Source: a virus. From it: a DNA stretch of 64,000 bases. Location of the stretch: IMG/VR virus record IMGVR_UViG_3300028197_001695, positions 54,006 to 118,005 of that record; one strand, written 5' to 3'. Positions 7,186 through 15,013 of this stretch are shown piece after piece. The notes beneath the pieces were generated by a model. It made no database searches. It was not told where the DNA came from and saw only the letters and a list, made by a program, of their open reading frames with translations. The position numbers and the translations under genes were made by a program. Numbering within the stretch: position 1 is the stretch's first letter; each line of letters begins with the position of its first letter.

Positions 7186-7204
7186 CCCCTTTCTGATTAA
7201 AAAA

Positions 7205-7498
7205 TCACTTTTTTCTCAAATCTTTGTGCTTCAATACCCAAGGAATTACTAAATTTTCTACACATCGGACATAAGCTTCTTCATCATTATTCTCCATGAA
7301 GGCTATCCCTGTCATCTCAAAAATTATGTGGGTGACTTCGTGAACAAGCGTCCACCAGTGCTGCTCTGGATCTTTGAGGCATTTTTTATTCAATTTAATT
7401 AGCTTATCATCCATGAAGCATTCACCCCAATCCTCCATTTCCTCATAAACAATTTTTATTTTTACATTTAAAACCTCAACAAAAGAAAGCCTCTTCAT
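7205..7498 (-). CDS. Small putative zinc metallopeptidase (HExxH)
   Basis: A 97-residue protein with HEVTH at residues 53-57 inside WWTLVHEVTHIIFEMTG, the zinc-binding motif of gluzincin or ImmA/IrrE-like peptidases. A downstream DEEAYVRCVENLV (72-84) could hold the third ligand. It is shorter than most ImmA proteins. The start is preceded at ten bases by a late-type AGTGTAAT box. Substrate unknown; cleavage of a host repressor or a virion protein is possible but speculative. Confidence 0.7.
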   Translation of the reverse strand: MKRLSFVEVLNVKIKIVYEEMEDWGECFMDDKLIKLNKKCLKDPEQHWWTLVHEVTHIIFEMTGIAFMENNDEEAYVRCVENLVIPWVLKHKDLRKK

Positions 7499-7506
7499 CT
7501 TAAATA

Positions 7507-7514
7507 ATTACACT
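7507..7514 (-). promoter_or_regulatory. Late-type promoter box AGTGTAAT
   Basis: AGTGTAAT on the minus strand, eight bases before the ATG at 7498. It matches the box found upstream of structural genes elsewhere in the window. Confidence 0.5.
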
Positions 7515-7555
7515 TTGATCTTGACTAAGAACGAAAAACATTGAAAATATTATTG

Positions 7556-7774
7556 ATGACCTCACAAGAAAAATTACAAGCATTAGATAAAGCTAAGATA
7601 GAAATGGGCAGATTAAAAAAAGCTCAAGCTAATCTCTACGCAGAAACCAAAGAAAAATTAGAATTAACTGACAAGTATGATCGTAGTCTTTGGGACTTTC
7701 TCGTGATTGGACTGCAATTTGCTAGAGGTGAGATTGAGGTAGCCTTACACACAAATGAGGGAAAAGATGCTTGA
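7556..7774 (+). CDS. Hypothetical coiled-coil protein (72 aa)
   Basis: A 72-residue, Lys/Glu-rich helical protein beginning MTSQEKLQALDKAKIEMGRL. Upstream in-frame TTG codons at 7541 and 7553 are less likely starts than the ATG at 7556. It starts a short rightward operon (7.5-9.4 kb). A TTGACT at 7522 may be its -35 element, but no good -10 follows. No family is recognised. Confidence 0.6.
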   Translation: MTSQEKLQALDKAKIEMGRLKKAQANLYAETKEKLELTDKYDRSLWDFLVIGLQFARGEIEVALHTNEGKDA

Positions 7775-7798
7775 CTTCAATTTTTAAGCGTTTAAATT
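7771..7798 (+). promoter_or_regulatory. Sigma70-like promoter for the DenV-like gene
   Basis: TTGACT (7771-7776), 16-base spacer, TAAATT (7793-7798), then nine bases to the ATG at 7808. The -35 box overlaps the stop codon of the preceding gene. Confidence 0.5.
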
Positions 7799-7807
7799 AG
7801 CCCAGAC

Positions 7808-8305
7808 ATGAATATATTCTGCTTAGACAAAGACCCCGAAATTGCTGCTCGTCAGCATTGCGACAAACACTGTGTCAAGATGATTCTTGAATGTAGCCAA
7901 CTTCTCTGCACGACATTTTGGATGCAGGATCTTGAAGCACCATATAAGAAGACTCACTACAACCATCCCTCTGCGATCTGGGCTAGAGAGTCTCGTGGTA
8001 ACTTTGAGTGGCTCGTTCAGCATACAGCATCTTTACTTAACGAATATACTAGAAGGTATGGTAAACGTCATAAAAGCACAGATACTTTGATTTGGATTCT
8101 GGAGAACAAACATCGCTTACACTTCGACAAGCAAGAGCAGACAGAATTTGCTGTAGCTATTGCTCAAGACCAAAGGTGTAGAGAGCTTCCGAACTTTGAG
8201 ACACTTTCTGTTGTCGAAAAGTATCGAGAGTATTATAATCACGATAAGTCTTATATGGCAAAATGGCAACACAGTGAAACTCCGAAGTGGTATACTGTAA
8301 AATAA
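7808..8305 (+). CDS. Pyrimidine-dimer DNA glycosylase-like protein (DenV/Pyr_excise-related)
   Basis: A 165-residue protein whose N-terminus MNIFCLDKDPEIAARQHCDK, followed by VKMILECSQLL and THYNHPSAIWARES, is the pattern of the phage proteins annotated as pyrimidine dimer DNA glycosylase. These remove UV-damaged bases and nick the DNA. The conserved His/Asn/Pro and Trp residues in NHPSAIWAR and the YTRRYGKRHKS segment are present. It follows its own promoter. UV repair would suit a phage exposed to sunlight, but the activity is only inferred from family resemblance. Confidence 0.75.
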   Translation: MNIFCLDKDPEIAARQHCDKHCVKMILECSQLLCTTFWMQDLEAPYKKTHYNHPSAIWARESRGNFEWLVQHTASLLNEYTRRYGKRHKSTDTLIWILENKHRLHFDKQEQTEFAVAIAQDQRCRELPNFETLSVVEKYREYYNHDKSYMAKWQHSETPKWYTVK

Positions 8306-8323
8306 AAAATATTTTAATTGATA

Positions 8324-8809
8324 ATGATTAACGAAGAAATAAAAGATCTGGGGGAGCAAAGACAAAACGCTCACCCTAATGGAACACCGAGGTATTATGA
8401 TGACCCAAACATCGAAGATACGATTGGAGTAAGAGGAGAAGCTGCTTTCGCCAAAAGATACGATTTAAATATCGACAAAAGAATTCTCCCAGAGGGAGAT
8501 GACCACATTGATTTTATTGTAGAAATAAATAATCAAAAAGTATCTATTGACATTAAGACTGCTCAAAAAGCCTACAATCTTCTAATTAAAGAATGGGAAA
8601 TCGATAAATGCTCAGACATCCTCGTCTTAGCTGAATATACAAATGGGAAAATTAATTTCCTTGGGTGGGAGACTAAAGAAATTATGAAACTCATGCCTAA
8701 GAAAGTTTTTTCTAGACTTAATATAAAAAACTATTATAGAAATAGAAACGATTTAAGACCAATGTCTCAACTAGATAAACTAATCCCAACCCCATCATTT
8801 TTAATATGA
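8324..8809 (+). CDS. PD-(D/E)XK-type nuclease-like protein
   Basis: A 161-residue protein. The order E in GVRGEAAFAKRY, D in DDHIDFIVE, then IDIKT with an invariant Lys matches the E...D...(D/E)xK active site of restriction-endonuclease-like folds, in particular phage proteins annotated as nucleases or holliday-junction-type enzymes. The start is the ATG at 8324; an in-frame TTG at 8318 is less likely. It overlaps the next gene by four bases. The DNA target is unknown. Confidence 0.65.
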   Translation: MINEEIKDLGEQRQNAHPNGTPRYYDDPNIEDTIGVRGEAAFAKRYDLNIDKRILPEGDDHIDFIVEINNQKVSIDIKTAQKAYNLLIKEWEIDKCSDILVLAEYTNGKINFLGWETKEIMKLMPKKVFSRLNIKNYYRNRNDLRPMSQLDKLIPTPSFLI

Positions 8810-9051
8810 GAGAAAAATTTGAGAACTGTTTAATAATAATTGGATCAATTGTAATAGGAATACCTCTTGGTATTATAGTCGGTTTGGTTTGTTGGTTTAA
8901 ATTCCCATTCCAAATATATTGGGCAGCAAGAGCGAACTTATCTTTACAAAGAATCGAGCGAGCAAAAGAAGGAATAAAAAAACACGAAACTGTAGATATC
9001 TGGGAGAACCACATGAAGAAAATGGAAGAAAAAAAATCTTATGACAACTGA
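8806..9051 (+). CDS. Small membrane protein (81 aa)
   Basis: An 81-residue protein with one strong hydrophobic segment (CLIIIGSIVIGIPLGIIVGL, residues 8-27) followed by a Trp/aromatic boundary and a charged helical C-terminus ending in a Lys-rich tail. It is translationally coupled to the nuclease-like gene (ATGA overlap) and overlaps the next gene by 11 bases. No known family. Confidence 0.6.
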   Translation: MREKFENCLIIIGSIVIGIPLGIIVGLVCWFKFPFQIYWAARANLSLQRIERAKEGIKKHETVDIWENHMKKMEEKKSYDN

Positions 9052-9373
9052 AGAACTATTAGAACTACATAAAGATACCTGCGATACTTGCAGGGATATT
9101 ATGAGGCGGAAAAATAACGATTATACTGGTGGAGAAAAATCCACTGATCCTTTCGCCAATTTTAACGCTGCGTCTGTGCTTGGCATTGATCCAGTACAAG
9201 GCTTACTACTTAGAGTAATCGATAAAATTCAAAGAATTAGGTCTTTTACAAACGATAAAGAATTAAAGGTAGCAAATGAAAGTGTTGAAGATGCTTGTGA
9301 TGATATCGTAAATTACGCGATATTAGCCAAGGCAATGCTTATGGAGCAAAGAAGCTGCCCAGAAATTAAGTAA
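9041..9373 (+). CDS. Nucleotide-modification-associated domain protein (DUF1599/Nmad1-like)
   Basis: A 110-residue helical protein with MRRKNNDYTGG near residue 21, FANFN, and a later DACDDIVNYAILAKAMLMEQ helix. The short N-terminal KNxDYxG motif plus the DDxxDxxNY helix is typical of DUF1599, a phage family linked to base modification or all-alpha NTP pyrophosphatases. It is the last gene before a strong terminator. Exact activity is unknown. Confidence 0.65.
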   Translation: MTTEELLELHKDTCDTCRDIMRRKNNDYTGGEKSTDPFANFNAASVLGIDPVQGLLLRVIDKIQRIRSFTNDKELKVANESVEDACDDIVNYAILAKAMLMEQRSCPEIK

Positions 9374-9401
9374 AAACGATTAAAAATTCACCCCTCATCA
9401 A

Positions 9402-9428
9402 CCTACTCCTACGGGAGTGGGTTTTTTT
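9402..9428 (+). terminator. Intrinsic terminator of the 7.5-9.4 kb operon
   Basis: CCTACTCC (9402-9409), loop TACG, GGAGTGGG (9414-9421), then seven T. It closes the early-type operon immediately before a late-type start. Confidence 0.85.
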
Positions 9429-9436
9429 GTGTAACA
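9429..9436 (+). promoter_or_regulatory. Late-type promoter box GTGTAACA
   Basis: TGTGTAACA follows the terminator T-run directly and ends six bases before the ATG at 9443. Confidence 0.55.
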
Positions 9437-9442
9437 TAAGGT

Positions 9443-10315
9443 ATGCCTTCTGTAACGAGAGTCCACTCCCATGAGAGTCAAATATATATTGATAATACTT
9501 TGATAAAAGGAGTTCAATCTTTTAGCTACGACAATCCAAAAAATGTTCAAGAGCTAAGGCGACTTGGGTCTTACAAACAAGAAGATTATATTTTAACAGC
9601 AGATCAACCTATTGATACTTCTATAGATTTTATAGTTAATGATCATGTTCTAGACAAGGATGGGAACTACTTGAAGTTTTTGAGTTCAGATGAGTCTAGT
9701 ATAAAACTAAAAGATGCTACTGCTGAAACCACTTTCAATAAAGCAAATCTCACAAACTTTTCATTGGATTTTACCGTCGGAGAATTCGCTATAGGCAAAT
9801 ATGGATATCAGTGTGATTCCTTGTCTGTAGATTCGTCAGAGTCATATGAAGATGCAGATATAGATTCTTCTAAAATAAATATTTTCCGCCCACAAGATAT
9901 AACTCTTACCACAAGCCTAGCTGAAGGAATAAATTCTACAGACTATCCCATTCAATCTGCTTCCATTTCCGTAGGTATAGAGAGAAGACCCACAATCAGA
10001 GTCGGAGAACGAGGAGCGAAAAGAAGATACCCTGTATTACCAGCACAAGGATCTTTAAATATATCTATTCTTAAAAATAAAGTTGAAGAGACTTTAGATT
10101 TATCAAGCTTAGTCGCTAAAAAAGGAAACTTTACTTTTGTAATATCAGAGACTGCTTTGGGTTCTGCTTCTACAAATCCAAATTTAAATATAAAAGTTCA
10201 CAATTGTTTCTTAAATTCTGTAAGCCATTCTCATTCTTTAGACGATAATGCACTATTGGAATTTTCTTATACATTTCCGATTTCAAACGATGCCATCGAA
10301 TATTATTTTTCGTAA
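9443..10315 (+). CDS. Probable virion structural protein, tail-tube-like
   Basis: A 290-residue protein rich in Ser, Asp, Thr and beta-strand patterns with no signal peptide or catalytic motif. Features include an N-terminal VHSHESQIYIDNTLIKGVQSF, a middle RPTIRVGERGAKRRYPV region and a C-terminal ALLEFSYTFPISN. The overall character resembles phage tail tube or major tail proteins. It is preceded by a late-type box and sits alone between a terminator and another late gene. The structural role is inferred from promoter class and composition only. Confidence 0.5.
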   Translation: MPSVTRVHSHESQIYIDNTLIKGVQSFSYDNPKNVQELRRLGSYKQEDYILTADQPIDTSIDFIVNDHVLDKDGNYLKFLSSDESSIKLKDATAETTFNKANLTNFSLDFTVGEFAIGKYGYQCDSLSVDSSESYEDADIDSSKINIFRPQDITLTTSLAEGINSTDYPIQSASISVGIERRPTIRVGERGAKRRYPVLPAQGSLNISILKNKVEETLDLSSLVAKKGNFTFVISETALGSASTNPNLNIKVHNCFLNSVSHSHSLDDNALLEFSYTFPISNDAIEYYFS

Positions 10316-10368
10316 GCCAATTCGCCCCCTCCTTATTTGGCAAAATCCTGTTTAAACTTGGGACTTTT

Positions 10369-10378
10369 TAGTGTAAAA
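10369..10378 (+). promoter_or_regulatory. Late-type promoter box TAGTGTAAAA
   Basis: TAGTGTAAAA on the plus strand; six bases (TATAAT) separate it from the ATG at 10385. This box decides the start of the next gene. Confidence 0.6.
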
Positions 10379-10384
10379 TATAAT

Positions 10385-10912
10385 ATGCCATTGCCAACGC
10401 CCAATAATGGAGAAAAAAAATCTAAATTTGTCAGCCGCTGCATCATAGATCTTTCAGACAAAAAAGAATTTAAGGATGACAAACAAAGATCCGCTGTTTG
10501 TTATTCTCAATTTGAGAAAGCTGAAAGCAAAGCTTCTGTGATTATTAGCGACCCGCTAAATGAAGAGGACTGTATCTTATTTTTTTCCAAAGCATCTCCT
10601 GATGTAAAAAAACATTACTTCAAAACAAAAGAAGAAGCGATGAAGGATGCTGAAAAGATGGGACTCAAAGGTATCCACCCTCACGAAACAAAAGATGGCA
10701 AGACTTTATATATGGCTGGACCAGATCATGAAACATTTATGAAGCGTCATGACGAGATCCTAAAAGAAAAAGAGAAATCTGATAGTAGTCTCTGGGAGAA
10801 TATAAGAAAGAAAAAAGAAAGAATCAAGAGGGGTTCTGGAGAGAAGATGAAGAAAAAGGGTGATAAAGGAGCACCAACATCTGATCAAATAGAAAAAGCG
10901 AAAGGGAAATAA
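10385..10912 (+). CDS. Conserved phage protein, basic, structural type
   Basis: A 175-residue protein. The N-terminus MPLPTPNNGEKKSKFVSRCI followed by DDKQRSAVCYSQFE is a pattern shared by phage head or protease-associated proteins (MP.P.P..GE....F..RC). The middle has HYFKTKEEAMKDAEKMGLKGIHPHE, and the C-terminus is a Lys/Glu tail. A start at 10337 is possible but the late box at 10369 lies inside that extension, so the ATG at 10385 is chosen. Precise role unknown. Confidence 0.6.
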   Translation: MPLPTPNNGEKKSKFVSRCIIDLSDKKEFKDDKQRSAVCYSQFEKAESKASVIISDPLNEEDCILFFSKASPDVKKHYFKTKEEAMKDAEKMGLKGIHPHETKDGKTLYMAGPDHETFMKRHDEILKEKEKSDSSLWENIRKKKERIKRGSGEKMKKKGDKGAPTSDQIEKAKGK

Positions 10913-10933
10913 TCTAGCGTCTTTAATTGACAA

Positions 10934-11185
10934 CTAGAAAGACTGCTTTCTTAAGGTCTTAAAGATATCATAAAGGCACTGATCCTTTTTAGTAGCTTCT
11001 CTAACCTTATTCTTTAATTCAAAAGAATGTGAGGTATGGGCTATCTCTCTTTTAATGACCCAACCATCTTCAATAAAATAATCTGTATCCCATTTAAATA
11101 TCTCTGAAATATAATCCAAAGCAATCAAATGTCTCTGAGCTTCTGAGATCTCAATCTCTACTGTTTGCTTACCTGTTATTTTCAT
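10934..11185 (-). CDS. Hypothetical protein (83 aa)
   Basis: An 83-residue protein (MKITGKQTVEIEISEAQRHL...) with an N-terminal strand followed by helices; it resembles small phage proteins of unknown role. It converges with the plus-strand gene ending at 10912. A late-type box precedes the start by eight bases. Confidence 0.6.
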   Translation of the reverse strand: MKITGKQTVEIEISEAQRHLIALDYISEIFKWDTDYFIEDGWVIKREIAHTSHSFELKNKVREATKKDQCLYDIFKTLRKQSF

Positions 11186-11193
11186 GAACTTTT

Positions 11194-11202
11194 ATTACAC
11201 TA
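11194..11202 (-). promoter_or_regulatory. Late-type promoter box TAGTGTAAT
   Basis: TAGTGTAATA on the minus strand, eight bases before the ATG at 11185. Confidence 0.6.
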
Positions 11203-11208
11203 TTTATT

Positions 11209-11442
11209 TTAAAATTCAAAAAATGATTCTTCAATTCCACCCATAATATTGTCCTCGTTTACTGGACATTCGCTCAGAATATCACATAACATTTCATTTT
11301 CCTCTTCTGTAGGTTGTTCGGAGTCATTAAGTATCTTCTGAAATCTTTCTATAGAACCAAAGTTATCAATAATATCTCCGTCCTCCAACTCATAAGTGCG
11401 AACTTGCTGAAGTGAGCGAAGTTCAATCTTTTTTATTTCCAT
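11209..11442 (-). CDS. Hypothetical acidic protein (77 aa)
   Basis: A 77-residue acidic protein. The ATG at 11442 (MEIKKIELRSLQQVRTYELE) is preferred to an in-frame TTG at 11472 that would overlap the upstream gene. A conserved-looking CDILSECPVNEDNI segment lies near the C-terminus. Function unknown. Confidence 0.55.
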   Translation of the reverse strand: MEIKKIELRSLQQVRTYELEDGDIIDNFGSIERFQKILNDSEQPTEEENEMLCDILSECPVNEDNIMGGIEESFFEF

Positions 11443-11464
11443 AATCTTTAAATTAAGGAGAGGG

Positions 11465-11899
11465 TTACTCAAGAATTATTTCACCAGAGAAGACTTTTTT
11501 CCCTAGCTCATTCCCTCCCTCTATCCTATTACCATTTGATAAAAAAGCTCTAAATCTGCGGAACTTCTTTCCGTTTTCCCAGATAAGAGACATTTGTTTC
11601 TCTCCGTTCGGATACCAACTGTCGAAAGGACCGTGGAGCTTACCTTTGTAAACCCCAGCCTTTGCCATCATCGCTCCATTGATGTAGTATCTTACAGAAG
11701 TGCCAGAGAATTTATCCTTTTCTGCCATATTAATAGAAGTATAAAAAGTATTTGTATCTATGTCAATAAATAACTCCTCCGCTTTTACTGTTGGGCCTTC
11801 TGGATAATCTGCACCTCTATTGACATACGCCTCTACTCCATATTTAAATAATAGAGATAGAATTAAACAGGCGAATGATATTTTTAATAATTTGTTCAT
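11465..11899 (-). CDS. Exported protein with MORN-like repeat
   Basis: A 144-residue protein with a signal peptide or anchor (MNKLLKISFACLILSLLFKYG, residues 1-21). The mature part has the strand-turn pattern GVYKGKLHGPFDSWYPNGEK followed by LIWENGKK, characteristic of MORN/antitoxin-YwqK-type repeats. It should act in the periplasm or envelope. It begins three bases after the ThyX stop. Role unknown; an envelope-targeted superinfection factor is possible. Confidence 0.6.
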   Translation of the reverse strand: MNKLLKISFACLILSLLFKYGVEAYVNRGADYPEGPTVKAEELFIDIDTNTFYTSINMAEKDKFSGTSVRYYINGAMMAKAGVYKGKLHGPFDSWYPNGEKQMSLIWENGKKFRRFRAFLSNGNRIEGGNELGKKVFSGEIILE

Positions 11900-11902
11900 A
11901 CT

Positions 11903-12520
11903 TTAATAACCCCAACTATTTAAGGTGTGCTGAAAAGGATTATCCTTTATACCCTTAACCAAGTCAAGCATTTTCTCTGCTATTTCTTTAATTTCTTTTT
12001 GAGCGTGTTCACTTTTGCGTAATTTAATAAAGTTTGCAAAGCTACGCATGTTAAATTGTACATCGGCTTGAATGCGACTATTATAGGTCTTAAAGAAACG
12101 TGCAGATTCTTTTGCTCGTTTGCGACCCAACTCTGGTTCAAGATCAGCAAGACATTTATGGTAAAGTCTATTACCGTCTTCAGTATATTGTTTCAATTGT
12201 TGTTGCCAGAAATCTGGCCAATCATCAGGGATAAAAGTTTTATCCTCTTTCAATTCTTTGTATCGCGCCGATTCTGCATTAAGCGAAGATAATCTATGCT
12301 TAAGTAAATGAATATGACTGGCAATATCACAATCAACAAGAAAATGAATGCTACCTTTTTCAAAGGGTGTTTCATGTCCGTGGCTCCAAAGCATGTTGAT
12401 GAGCTTCGGAATTCTCTCTCTTTTCTTTTCATCTAGGTCTCTCGAAGTCGATGTCCAAGCACTACAAGCAATAACTTCATCACTACCATAGTGTCCTAAT
12501 AATTCTACTGTATTTTCCAT
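11903..12520 (-). CDS. thyX: Flavin-dependent thymidylate synthase ThyX
   Basis: A 205-residue protein, normal length for the family. It converts dUMP to dTMP using FAD, NADPH and methylene-tetrahydrofolate. The signature RHRx7S appears as KHRLSSLNAESARY at residues 74-87, with Lys for the first Arg, a conservative change. HETPFEKG (49-56) and the C-terminal MRSFANFIKLRKSEHAQKEI are also typical. Phage ThyX supplies dTMP for replication together with the ribonucleotide reductase whose end is at the right edge. Assignment is firm. Confidence 0.95.
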   Translation of the reverse strand: MENTVELLGHYGSDEVIACSAWTSTSRDLDEKKRERIPKLINMLWSHGHETPFEKGSIHFLVDCDIASHIHLLKHRLSSLNAESARYKELKEDKTFIPDDWPDFWQQQLKQYTEDGNRLYHKCLADLEPELGRKRAKESARFFKTYNSRIQADVQFNMRSFANFIKLRKSEHAQKEIKEIAEKMLDLVKGIKDNPFQHTLNSWGY

Positions 12521-12530
12521 TTTTTTTCAA

Positions 12531-13301
12531 TTAAAAAGTCGAAGGATCTGCCATCACAAAAGTAGAAGGCACGATCTTCCTGACAAAGAGATACCCATTT
12601 TTACGATAAGTGTCAACCATTCCTTCACTAATTTTCTTAAAAGCTCTTGGATTCCTGTCTGCATTGCCAGTCGGATCTTTCCTTATACTCCAATCAGAAT
12701 AAGTTGTAGCTTGCCCCATGTCAAAATCCATCCCCAGCTCTTTAGCTATCGCCCAAAAATAAAACTCATCAGCGAAAATAACCTTATTCTTCACAAAATA
12801 CTTAGACCAATGATCAAAAGTTTCTACAAACTTAATGACATCTTCTCTACGACAAGCAAAAAATTGACAAACTGCGTTATACTTATCGAACTTGTAATCT
12901 TTGACTCCCTCCTTTAAAACTTTCTGACTTTTTACTTTCGTGTGAAAGCTAAAGTGTTTCGCAAAAGTCATTTTTTTATACCTTTTTTTAATCAGATTTA
13001 CTGTAGAGTCTAAATCATACAAAGGAAAATGAGAATCGCTAATCAAAGTAAAGTATTCGTTTGATTCATCTTCCAAAGCTGCTTTCATTAATTCTATAGT
13101 AGCTTCAACTAATGAGAAGTGACCCCAAGCTGTTGGGACAGTATTTTCTATATGATAGTCAGAGAAAAGACTTGGGGCATCAAACTTCGGATGTAAATAC
13201 AAATTAAATGTATCTTTACTACCACCGTCGATAAATTTTTTCCAAATATTATTTTGGGTAAATGAATTTATAGTTAGATTTAAGAAAGCGACTTTTCCCA
13301 T
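12531..13301 (-). CDS. GT14-like (core-2/I-branching) glycosyltransferase
   Basis: A 256-residue cytoplasmic protein. The order WGHFSLVEATIELMKAAL, then YFTLISDSHFPLYD, then a SWS-like CQFFACRREDV, then ADEFYFWAI and YSDWSIRKDP is the pattern of family GT14 (Branch domain), which transfers xylose or GlcNAc. No DxD is needed in this family; the Glu in ADEFYF is the likely base. It shares a divergent promoter region with the gene at 13349. Sugar specificity cannot be predicted. Confidence 0.75.
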   Translation of the reverse strand: MGKVAFLNLTINSFTQNNIWKKFIDGGSKDTFNLYLHPKFDAPSLFSDYHIENTVPTAWGHFSLVEATIELMKAALEDESNEYFTLISDSHFPLYDLDSTVNLIKKRYKKMTFAKHFSFHTKVKSQKVLKEGVKDYKFDKYNAVCQFFACRREDVIKFVETFDHWSKYFVKNKVIFADEFYFWAIAKELGMDFDMGQATTYSDWSIRKDPTGNADRNPRAFKKISEGMVDTYRKNGYLFVRKIVPSTFVMADPSTF

Positions 13302-13348
13302 TTATTTAATGATTCTAGTGTATTATAATTATATAACTCAATTATACT
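13302..13348. promoter_or_regulatory. Divergent promoter region
   Basis: This 47-base AT-rich gap drives genes both ways. On the plus strand TAGTGTATTATAAT (from 13316) resembles the late box. On the minus strand TTGAGT, an 18-base spacer and TAGAAT lie just upstream of the ATG at 13301. The two elements overlap, so use of one may block the other. Confidence 0.5.
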
Positions 13349-13705
13349 ATGGATAATTTCGGAAATCCCTTACAAAGTCAGGCTAGCATCAATGATGCTG
13401 GAGAAATGGAAGTCACCATCGCTAAGAAGTATTCTCAAGCAGAGGCTGGAGTTTACAAGTCTTACATGAGCATGTGCGCGATGGAAGATAAAACATTTAC
13501 AGATACTGCTGGGATGGGAGACAAAGAGACTTATAGTGCTTGTGCAGTACAATATGGTAAAATGCGAGCTATGATGATGGACGATAGCAAGGGAGAACTT
13601 ACCGAAAAGCAAAAGAAGCTTCCTCCTGCACTCCGGAATAAAATCATCGAAAAGATGAAAAAAGAGGGAAAGAACAAGGAAGAAGAGAAAGAAGAAAAAG
13701 AATAA
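13349..13705 (+). CDS. Hypothetical protein (118 aa) with charged C-terminal tail
   Basis: A 118-residue protein. The N-terminal 70 residues contain DAGEMEVTIAKKYSQAEAGV and a Met-rich helix with two Cys (SMCAMEDK and YSACAVQYGKM). The C-terminus is Lys/Glu-rich with KKLPPALRNKIIEKMKKEG, a phrase common in small phage structural proteins. Function unknown. Confidence 0.55.
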   Translation: MDNFGNPLQSQASINDAGEMEVTIAKKYSQAEAGVYKSYMSMCAMEDKTFTDTAGMGDKETYSACAVQYGKMRAMMMDDSKGELTEKQKKLPPALRNKIIEKMKKEGKNKEEEKEEKE

Positions 13706-13740
13706 TTGATTTTTATATATTTTTTCTATAAAATCTTTTA

Positions 13741-14040
13741 GTGAAAACGATTGTTAAAAAGAAATTAGAAATCGAAACCAAAAGGCATGATTTCGATAAC
13801 GAATTTGCTTACATCGAAACGTGGCATAATACTCAACTAAAAGATTGTTTTTTCGCAGAAAAACAATTCCTCTGGCCTGATGGGAGCCTGAAGGCTGGAG
13901 GTAAAAAATATTTTTTAGGTAGAAACCCAGACTGGCCCGAAAAAGAAATTCAATGTATTAACTACAATAATTTCAATCACTTTGATCATCTTTACCATTT
14001 GGGAGAAAATGGAGAGGTCATAAACATTCTTCATATATGA
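13741..14040 (+). CDS. Hypothetical protein (99 aa), GTG start
   Basis: A 99-residue protein starting with GTG at 13741, preceded by an AT-rich CTATAAAATC. It contains several aromatic motifs (ETWHNTQLKDCFFAEKQFLW, HFDHLYHLGENGEV). It overlaps the next gene by four bases. It resembles toxin-antitoxin-like YwqK or MORN strand patterns only weakly, and no family is assigned. Confidence 0.55.
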   Translation: MKTIVKKKLEIETKRHDFDNEFAYIETWHNTQLKDCFFAEKQFLWPDGSLKAGGKKYFLGRNPDWPEKEIQCINYNNFNHFDHLYHLGENGEVINILHI

Positions 14041-14708
14041 GCGACACATTCCATATACTGTCTACTCCACCAGACAGTCCAGCATTTGACTTTCAGGCTA
14101 CGCCTTTTATGCCCAAAATAGAGTTTACTGGCCTCAGCTCCGATGCACAGAAACAATATGAAGTAAAATTTAATAAAGCTTTTATTTTTGATTATGCTTC
14201 GGCGGGTAAAAGGATTGAAGTTACTGGATTAACACAGGAGATTGATGATGGTTCAGAATCTTTTAGCCTAAAAATTGAATTCAATCATCAAGATGGAGCA
14301 ATTTTAAACGCAGGAATTGAGAAGGGCGCAGGAGGTAGCTCCACATTTGAAAACCTTACAGCTCAAAGCGATATAGTCGGAGAAGAAACGTTCCCAATCG
14401 ACCCAGCCGAATATCGTTTAGAATTAGCTGAATTTAGTGCTGGGAACCTTTCACAATTATACATAAGAGAAAACATCCACTTACATCTCAGGGGTCATTA
14501 CCAAAAGTTTGACGAATTTCAAACTTCAGAAAACGCGGTTGGAGTCGGTCATGGGGTTATGGACCCGCTTAATTCTAGCTTTGCTAATGGCAATATCCAA
14601 TATAGAGCAATAGCGGAAGACCCAAGAGAAAATAATGACTTAGAAATACGAACAGATGGAAATAATATTTACTTCTTCGTTGAGGGAGAATCCTCCGGAT
14701 CTTCTTAA
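14037..14708 (+). CDS. Hypothetical beta-rich protein, probably structural (223 aa)
   Basis: A 223-residue beta-rich, acidic protein with FHILSTPPDSPAFDFQATPF at the start and GAGGSSTFENLTAQSD in the middle. It lacks a signal peptide and catalytic motifs. It is coupled to the 99-residue gene and ends in a four-base convergent overlap with the HAD phosphatase gene. A virion or fibre-accessory role is a guess. Confidence 0.5.
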   Translation: MSDTFHILSTPPDSPAFDFQATPFMPKIEFTGLSSDAQKQYEVKFNKAFIFDYASAGKRIEVTGLTQEIDDGSESFSLKIEFNHQDGAILNAGIEKGAGGSSTFENLTAQSDIVGEETFPIDPAEYRLELAEFSAGNLSQLYIRENIHLHLRGHYQKFDEFQTSENAVGVGHGVMDPLNSSFANGNIQYRAIAEDPRENNDLEIRTDGNNIYFFVEGESSGSS

Positions 14709-15013
14709 AAATAAAGTTCATCAAAGAACCTATTTCCATTGTAAGCTTTGTCATCAATCCAAAAGTCATATGCTGGTTTATCTGTCCTTAACTCAGTATA
14801 TTTGACTCCCCACTCTTCAAGCTGCTTTTTTGTAAACTCTAACCAATCTTTCCCCGAGTTCGCTCCTCTTGCAGTCCAATAGGTAATTCTATTACCACCA
14901 TCAAATAAGCTATTAAAATACTCAATACGAGTTCTCATAGGTCGAGCTAATTCATATTTGCCCCGACTATCTGTACAAATAGTCCCATCAATGTCTACAA
15001 TAAAAGTTCTCAT
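14705..15013 (-). CDS. HAD-family phosphatase (capsule-biosynthesis EcbF/BcbF type)
   Basis: A 102-residue minimal HAD protein. Motif I is VDIDGTIC (nucleophile Asp7 and Asp9), motif II is YWTARG, and motif IV is DFWIDDKA near the C-terminus. Length and WTARG match the small phosphatases of capsular polysaccharide clusters. It is coupled by four-base overlaps to the HldE-type transferase and kinase genes and probably removes a phosphate from their sugar-phosphate intermediate. It is too short to be a standard GmhB. Confidence 0.8.
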   Translation of the reverse strand: MRTFIVDIDGTICTDSRGKYELARPMRTRIEYFNSLFDGGNRITYWTARGANSGKDWLEFTKKQLEEWGVKYTELRTDKPAYDFWIDDKAYNGNRFFDELYF